Below are positions 59,178-64,000 of a stretch of 64,000 bases of DNA, in pieces (the first letter of the stretch is position 1; every line of letters begins with the position of its first letter). The position numbers and the translations under genes are program-made. The stretch comes from Methyloversatilis discipulorum (GTDB lineage: Bacteria > Pseudomonadota > Gammaproteobacteria > Burkholderiales > Rhodocyclaceae). The notes beneath the pieces are model-generated. The model ran no database searches, had not been told where the DNA came from, and saw only the letters and a list, made by a program, of their open reading frames with translations. The stretch lies in assembly GCF_018780585.1 (NCBI RefSeq), contig NZ_JADMJL010000006.1:1-64000 (forward strand), read 5' to 3'.

Positions 59178-60401
59178 ATGAAAACAAAAGCCATCGCCCT
59201 TCTGGCCGCCCTCGGCCTGTGTGCGCACGCGGCAGGGGCCGCCGAGCGCTACACACTGGGCCAGCTGCAGACGCTGGCCCTGCAGTCCAACGCATCGCTC
59301 GGCGCCGCGCGCGCCGACGTTGATGTCAGCCGCGCCGACACCTTGACCGCCCGCGCCTATCCGAATCCGGAACTCGAAGTGATGGGCGGCGACCGCAATT
59401 CGCGCGGTCCCAATCTGGCACCGGGTTCGCTCGGTTCGATCACGCTGTCGCAGCGCTTCGACTACCCGTCGCAGCGCGACGCCCGCCTGCGCGTGGCCGA
59501 AGCGGGCATCACGTCCGCCATGTCCGGCGCCCAGGCATACGAGGTGGATCTGCTGACCCGCCTGAAGCAGAGCTTCTACGCAGTCATCCGCCACGAGCGC
59601 GAGCTGGGCGCCGCACGCGAGGACCTCGAACTGGCCAAGGCCATCCGCAACCGTGTCGAGGTGCGGGTCAATACCGGGGAAGCACCGCGCTACGAACTGA
59701 TCCGCGCCGATACCGAGCTGCTGAGCGCGCAGAAGAACGCCGACGCGGCCGAGCTGCGCATTGCGCAGTCCAAGGCGCGACTGCGCGGACTGGTCGGCGG
59801 CGTGCTGCCGATCGACTACGAACTGCAGGGCGATCTGGTGAACGACGTCGAGCTGCCGCCGCTGGAAAAGCTGCGCGAGGACATGCTGACGCGCAATCCG
59901 GAGATCGCCCGCCTGCGCGCCGAGATCGAGCGCGCGAAGGAGCAGATCGAACTGGAAAAGCTGCGCCGCATGCCGGAACTGTCGTTCAAGCTCGGCCGCG
60001 ACCAGGATCCGGAATACGAAGCCAACCGCATCGGCGTCGCCGTGAGCATTCCGCTGTTCGACCGCCGCCAGGGCCAGATCGCGCAGGCCAGCGCGATCGG
60101 CGAACGCAATCGCATGGCGCTCGAAGGGCGCATGTTCGAACTGCAGCAGCAGCTCGATGCCGCCTACCGGCAGTACGACCTGTCGCGCACTCAGGTGTCG
60201 GCACTGGAGAGCGGCATCGTGCGCCAGGCCGAAGCCGCGTTGAAGGTGGCCGAGGCGGCTTACAAGTTCGGTGAGCGCGGCATCCTCGAAGTGCTGGATG
60301 CGCAGCGCACCTTCCGCGCCGTCCGCAACGAGCTGATCAGCGCCCGCTACGAACTGATCAATGCCGTCGCCGAAATCGAACGCCTTGGCGCCCTGCGCTG
60401 A
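59178..60401 (+). CDS. Outer-membrane factor of a heavy-metal RND efflux system (TolC/CzcC-like)
   Basis: 407 residues: signal peptide (about 1-21, ending AAGAAE), then the two OEP/TolC halves with long helices (RADTLTARAYPNPELEV, GITSAMSGAQAYEVDLLTRLKQSFY; later RRQGQIAQASAIGERNRMALEGRMFELQQQLDAAYRQYDL and FGERGILEVLDAQRTFRAVRNELI). It forms the outer-membrane channel. It is followed after 42 bases by the adaptor gene. Confidence 0.92.
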   Translation: MKTKAIALLAALGLCAHAAGAAERYTLGQLQTLALQSNASLGAARADVDVSRADTLTARAYPNPELEVMGGDRNSRGPNLAPGSLGSITLSQRFDYPSQRDARLRVAEAGITSAMSGAQAYEVDLLTRLKQSFYAVIRHERELGAAREDLELAKAIRNRVEVRVNTGEAPRYELIRADTELLSAQKNADAAELRIAQSKARLRGLVGGVLPIDYELQGDLVNDVELPPLEKLREDMLTRNPEIARLRAEIERAKEQIELEKLRRMPELSFKLGRDQDPEYEANRIGVAVSIPLFDRRQGQIAQASAIGERNRMALEGRMFELQQQLDAAYRQYDLSRTQVSALESGIVRQAEAALKVAEAAYKFGERGILEVLDAQRTFRAVRNELISARYELINAVAEIERLGALR

Positions 60402-60443
60402 GCCGGCTCACGCACAACGAATTCATCCACATTCCGATCCGCT

Positions 60444-61601
60444 ATGAAACTTATCCAACGCCCCCTGCTGTGCGCCGGACTGCTCGGCGCTTCCCTTCTG
60501 CTCGGCGCCTGCTCCGAAGAATCCGATACCGCGACACCGACGGCCGCTGCGGCGCCGGTCGACCCCAATCTGGTCCAGGCCGGTGACAACCTCGGCAACA
60601 TCATCAAGCTCGGCACGGTCAGCCGCATGGAGCTGTCGGACACGCTGCGCGTGGCCGGTCAGGTCGATTTCGACGAGCAGCGGGTGACCCGCATCGGCGC
60701 CACGGTGACCGGCCGTGTGACCGAACTGACCGCCATGCTGGGCCAGCAGGTGAAGGTGGGCGACACGCTGGCGGTGCTCAACAGCACCGAGCTGGGTGCC
60801 GCCCAGCTCGCCTACATGAAGGCGCGCGCGCAGGCGCAGCTGAACGAACGCAATGTCGAGCGCGCGCAGCAGCTGTTCGCAGCCGACGTGATCGGCAGCG
60901 CCGAACTGCAGCGCCGCGAGAGCGAACTGTCGATTTCGCGCGCCGAAATGCGCGCCGCCGCCGACCAGCTGCGCGTGCTCGGCGTGTCGTCGAAGTCGCT
61001 GGAGAAGCTCACGTCGACCGGGGCCATCAATTCGGTGTCGCCGGTGGTGGCGACGATGGCCGGCACCGTGGTCGAGCGCCTGGTCGCCCAGGGGCAGGTG
61101 GTGCAGCCGAGCGAGGTCATGTTTACGGTGGCCGACCTGTCGCGCGTCTGGGTCGAGGCCGAAGTGCCGGAACAGCAGGCTGCCGCGGTGCGGCCGGGCC
61201 AGACCATCCAGGTCGAAATCCCGGCGCTCGGCCAGCAGCTGACGGCCAAGCTCATCTTCATTGCCGACACCGTCAATCCGATGACGCGGACCATCATGGT
61301 GCGCAGCGAACTGGACAACAGCGACCGCTCGCTGAAGCCGGCGATGCTGGCGACGGTGCTGATCCAGGGGCGGCCGACCGCGCGTCTGGTCGTGCCCGAC
61401 ACCGCCATCGTGCGCGAGAACAACAAGGACTACCTGTTCGTCGAGGTCGGTCCGCAGCAGTTCAAGCTGACCGAAGTCGCGCTCGGCCCCGCCATCGGCA
61501 CCATGCGGCCGGTGCTGGGCGGTGTGGCCGAAGGCACGAAGGTGGTGACCGAGGGCGCCTTTCATCTGAACAACGAGCGCAAGCGCAAGGAACTCGAATG
61601 A
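60444..61601 (+). CDS. RND periplasmic adaptor (CzcB/CusB-like), lipoprotein
   Basis: 385 residues. Lipobox LLLGAC near residue 22, a barrel-sandwich domain (RIGATVTGRVTELTAMLGQQVKVGDTLAVLN), a helical hairpin (about 110-170), a second sandwich half (VVATMAGTVVERLVAQGQVVQPSEVMFTVADLSRVWVEAEV), and a beta-barrel/membrane-proximal part. It joins pump and outer-membrane channel. The His-rich N-terminus of some CzcB proteins is missing. Confidence 0.92.
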   Translation: MKLIQRPLLCAGLLGASLLLGACSEESDTATPTAAAAPVDPNLVQAGDNLGNIIKLGTVSRMELSDTLRVAGQVDFDEQRVTRIGATVTGRVTELTAMLGQQVKVGDTLAVLNSTELGAAQLAYMKARAQAQLNERNVERAQQLFAADVIGSAELQRRESELSISRAEMRAAADQLRVLGVSSKSLEKLTSTGAINSVSPVVATMAGTVVERLVAQGQVVQPSEVMFTVADLSRVWVEAEVPEQQAAAVRPGQTIQVEIPALGQQLTAKLIFIADTVNPMTRTIMVRSELDNSDRSLKPAMLATVLIQGRPTARLVVPDTAIVRENNKDYLFVEVGPQQFKLTEVALGPAIGTMRPVLGGVAEGTKVVTEGAFHLNNERKRKELE

Positions 61602-61649
61602 GAACCGCACGACTTCGCGCCAACGCTGAACGGATGAACTGGAGACGCC

Positions 61650-64000
61650 ATGATTGAATCCCTCGTGCGCGGGGCGCTCAAACAGCGCCTCGTCATCGTC
61701 GTCGTCGCGCTGTGTCTGCTGGCCTTCGGCCTCGACGCGGCGCGCAAGCTGTCGGTGGATGCCTTCCCCGACGTGACCAACGTTCAGGTGCAGATCGCCA
61801 CCGACGCCACCGGCCGTTCGCCGGAGGAGGTCGAGCGCTTCATCACCGTGCCGATCGAGATCGGCATGACCGGTCTGCCCGGTCTGACCGAAATGCGCTC
61901 GCTGAACAAGCCGGGCCTGTCGCTGATCACGCTGGTGTTCACCGACAAGACCGACGTCTATTTCGCGCGCCAGCTGGTGATGGAACGGCTGCTCGAAGTG
62001 CGTGACCGCATGCCGGCCGGCGTGGTGCCGGTGCTCGGCCCGGTGTCCACCGGTCTGGGCGAGGTCTATCAGTACACGCTGGTGCGCCCGGACGACGGCG
62101 ACCGCGAATTGACGCAGGCGGAACTGACCGAGCGCCGCACCATCCAGGACTGGGTGGTGCGTCCGCTGCTGCGCTCGACCCGCGGCGTGGCCGAAATCAA
62201 CTCGCAGGGCGGCTACCAGAAGCAGTACAAGGTGCTGGTCAATCCGGACCGTCTGCGTCACTACCAGCTCACCGTCAAGGATGTGTACGAGGCGCTGGCG
62301 CGCAACAACGCCAATGCCGGTGGCGGCGTGCTGCCGCAGAACGCCGAGCAGTACCTGATCCGCGGCGTCGGTCTGGTGAAGGATCTGGACGACATCCGCC
62401 TCATCGTCGTCAAGGAGATCAACGGTACGCCGGTGTTCATCCGCGACGTCGCCGAGGTGGTCTTCGGTCACGCGGTACGCGTCGGTGCGGTGGTCAAGAA
62501 CGGCAGCACCGAGGCGGTCGGCGGCGTCGTCATGATGATGGCCGGCGGCAACGCCAAGGCCGTGGTGTCGGACATCAAGAAGAAAGTGGCCGACATCAAC
62601 GACAACAACATGCTGCCTGGCGGCCTGAAGATCGAGCCCTACTACGACCGCTCGGAACTGGTCGATGCGGCACTGGCCACCGTGATCAAGGTGCTGATCG
62701 AGGGCGTCATCTTCGTCGTCATCGTGCTCTACCTCTTCCTCGGCGATCTGCGTTCGTCGGTCATCGTGATCGCCACGCTGGTGGTGACGCCGCTGGTCAC
62801 CTTCATGGCGATGAACCAGCTGGGGCTGTCGGCCAACCTGATGTCGCTGGGCGGTCTGGCCATCGCCATCGGTCTGATGGTGGACGGTTCGGTGGTGGTG
62901 GTCGAGAACGCCTTCGAGCGCCTCGGCCATGCGAAGGAGGAAGGCGAAAGCCGCATCCGCGTCATCCTGTCGGCGGTGATGGAGGTGGCGACACCGGTCA
63001 TCTTCGGTATCGGCATCATCATTCTGGTGTTCCTGCCGCTGATGACGCTGCAGGGCATGGAAGGCAAGATGTTCGCGCCGCTGGCCTACACCATCGCCAT
63101 CGCACTGTTCGTGTCGTTGGTGCTGTCGCTGACGCTGACGCCGGTGCTGTCCAGCTATCTGCTCAAGGGCGGTGCCGACCACGACACCTGGCTGATCCGC
63201 ATGATGAAGAAGCCGTATGTGCCGATGCTCGAGTGGGCGGTCGCCAACAGCAAGAAGACGGTATCGCTGGCGGTGGCGGCCTTCATCGGCGCCATCCTGC
63301 TGCTGCCCTTCCTCGGCACCGCCTTCATTCCGGAGATGAAGGAAGGTTCGGTGGTGCCCGCGATGGATCGCGTGCCGAACATTTCGCTGCAGGAATCGCT
63401 GCGCATGGAACGCGAGGCGATGCGCCTGGTGATGGAGGTGCCGGGCGTGAAGTCCGCCGTGTCCGGTGTCGGTCGCGGCGAGTCGCCGGCCGATCCGCAG
63501 TCGCAGAACGAGTCCACGCCCATCGTGTCGCTGAAGCCGCGTGACGAATGGCCGGAAGGCTGGACGCAGGAAACCATCCAGGAGCAGATCCGCGAGAAGC
63601 TGAAGGCGCTGCCCGGCGTGAACATCATCATGGCGCAGCCGATTTCCGACCGCGTCGACGAGATGGTGACCGGTGTGCGCGCCGACGTCGCGGTGAAGAT
63701 ATTCGGCGACGACCTCGACCTGCTGAAGGCCAAGGCCGACGAGATCGCGCGCGTTGCGCGTGGCGTGCAGGGCGCGAGCGAAATCAAGATCGAACGCGTG
63801 ACCGGCCAGCAGTACCTCACCATCGAGATTGATCGGCCGACCATCGCCCGCTACGGCCTCAACGTGGGCGACGTGAACGACCTGATCGAAGCGGCCATCG
63901 GCGGCCGTCACGTGACCGACGTGTTCGAGGGGGAGCGGCGCTTCGCTGCGGTGGTGCGTCTGCCGGAGCGCTTCCGCGACAACATCGAGGCGATCCGCAA
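61650..64000 (+). CDS. Heavy-metal RND efflux pump (CzcA/CusA family), C-terminus cut by window edge
   Basis: 783 residues are visible of an expected 1030 or so. Helix 1 is near the N-terminus and porter-domain blocks include LMERLLEVRDRMPAGVVPVLGPVSTGLGEVYQY. Helix 4 reads GGLAIAIGLMVDGSVVVVEN, the segment that marks HME-RND substrate classes. CzcA/CnrA proteins have DFG-x3-DGA here and CusA has AIG-x3-DAA; this pump has AIG-x3-DGS, so the metal is uncertain. GGAG lies just before the ATG. Confidence 0.92.
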   Translation, partial: MIESLVRGALKQRLVIVVVALCLLAFGLDAARKLSVDAFPDVTNVQVQIATDATGRSPEEVERFITVPIEIGMTGLPGLTEMRSLNKPGLSLITLVFTDKTDVYFARQLVMERLLEVRDRMPAGVVPVLGPVSTGLGEVYQYTLVRPDDGDRELTQAELTERRTIQDWVVRPLLRSTRGVAEINSQGGYQKQYKVLVNPDRLRHYQLTVKDVYEALARNNANAGGGVLPQNAEQYLIRGVGLVKDLDDIRLIVVKEINGTPVFIRDVAEVVFGHAVRVGAVVKNGSTEAVGGVVMMMAGGNAKAVVSDIKKKVADINDNNMLPGGLKIEPYYDRSELVDAALATVIKVLIEGVIFVVIVLYLFLGDLRSSVIVIATLVVTPLVTFMAMNQLGLSANLMSLGGLAIAIGLMVDGSVVVVENAFERLGHAKEEGESRIRVILSAVMEVATPVIFGIGIIILVFLPLMTLQGMEGKMFAPLAYTIAIALFVSLVLSLTLTPVLSSYLLKGGADHDTWLIRMMKKPYVPMLEWAVANSKKTVSLAVAAFIGAILLLPFLGTAFIPEMKEGSVVPAMDRVPNISLQESLRMEREAMRLVMEVPGVKSAVSGVGRGESPADPQSQNESTPIVSLKPRDEWPEGWTQETIQEQIREKLKALPGVNIIMAQPISDRVDEMVTGVRADVAVKIFGDDLDLLKAKADEIARVARGVQGASEIKIERVTGQQYLTIEIDRPTIARYGLNVGDVNDLIEAAIGGRHVTDVFEGERRFAAVVRLPERFRDNIEAIR

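Noticed and set aside
58693..59181. Alternative 162-codon frame over the small-protein gene
   Set aside because: It is Arg/Pro/Cys-rich without structure. The overlapping 107-residue frame has a proper hydrophobic N-terminus.
60423..63911. A 1162-codon open frame on the minus strand opposite the RND genes
   Set aside because: It is rich in His, Asp and Arg with no recognisable domain, and lies opposite well-supported genes. It is the usual antisense shadow of high-GC coding DNA.

Overview
The window is ordinary, densely packed bacterial chromosome with high GC (roughly two thirds by eye). It looks like a betaproteobacterium of the Rhodocyclales/Methyloversatilis type. The grounds are the atpIBEFHAGDC layout, the DUF971-ubiE-Tim44-ubiJ cluster, a GshA of the non-enteric proteobacterial type, a PEP-CTERM protein, and strong GC bias at third codon positions. 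The genus is inference. I see no insertion sequence, prophage, integrase, CRISPR array, rRNA or replication origin. No gap between genes exceeds about 260 bases.

Layout. 1-2153 (minus): an ArsR-like regulator, a PLP-dependent decarboxylase resembling the exosortase-A-associated family, and the start of an Aas-like acyltransferase that runs off the left edge. 2267-9442: complete F1Fo ATP synthase operon with a promoter candidate and a terminator. 9469-13687: glpD, facing a ubiquinone/envelope cluster (DUF971, ubiE, Tim44-like, ubiJ). 13767-15889: phoBR behind a clear Pho box. 15900-19060 (minus): two overlapping paralogous genes, which I read as divergent PilZ-domain proteins with a large helical N-terminal part of unknown function. 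19259-21640: a secreted COG4315-like protein, an ECF sigma/anti-sigma pair, and a PEP-CTERM protein whose Shine-Dalgarno lies inside a long hairpin. 21642-24133 (minus): a HIT-DUF3293 fusion and an ABC-F protein (YbiT). 24266-27567: gshA, gshB, apbE. 27593-30510: a GAF-GGDEF cyclase divergent from a DUF2256 + iron-sulfur photolyase pair. 30739-36491: ybgC-tolQRAB-pal-cpoB-queC. 36538-37970: a YeeE/YedE sulfur transporter and two tRNA-Lys genes with promoter and terminator. 38178-41990: Baeyer-Villiger monooxygenase, MetX-like hydrolase and AraC regulator, a probable ketone-degradation module. 42002-49797: EamA exporter, a small membrane protein, asparaginase, CSS-EAL phosphodiesterase, ybbA-ybbP, and an SDR. 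49948-55503: a REC-HD-GYP regulator and a 1467-residue hybrid kinase. 55550-58577 (minus): dacA-like gene, ybeD, lipB, lipA. 58736-64000: a small secreted or anchored protein and a heavy-metal RND efflux system whose pump gene runs off the right edge.

How it fits together. Housekeeping energy, envelope and cofactor operons are mixed with signalling genes. Cyclic di-GMP is a recurring theme: one GGDEF, one EAL and one HD-GYP enzyme plus two PilZ-like proteins, spread over 40 kb. The least described parts are the PilZ-like pair, the ArsR/decarboxylase/Aas set, the HIT-DUF3293 fusion, and the hairpin-masked start of the PEP-CTERM gene.
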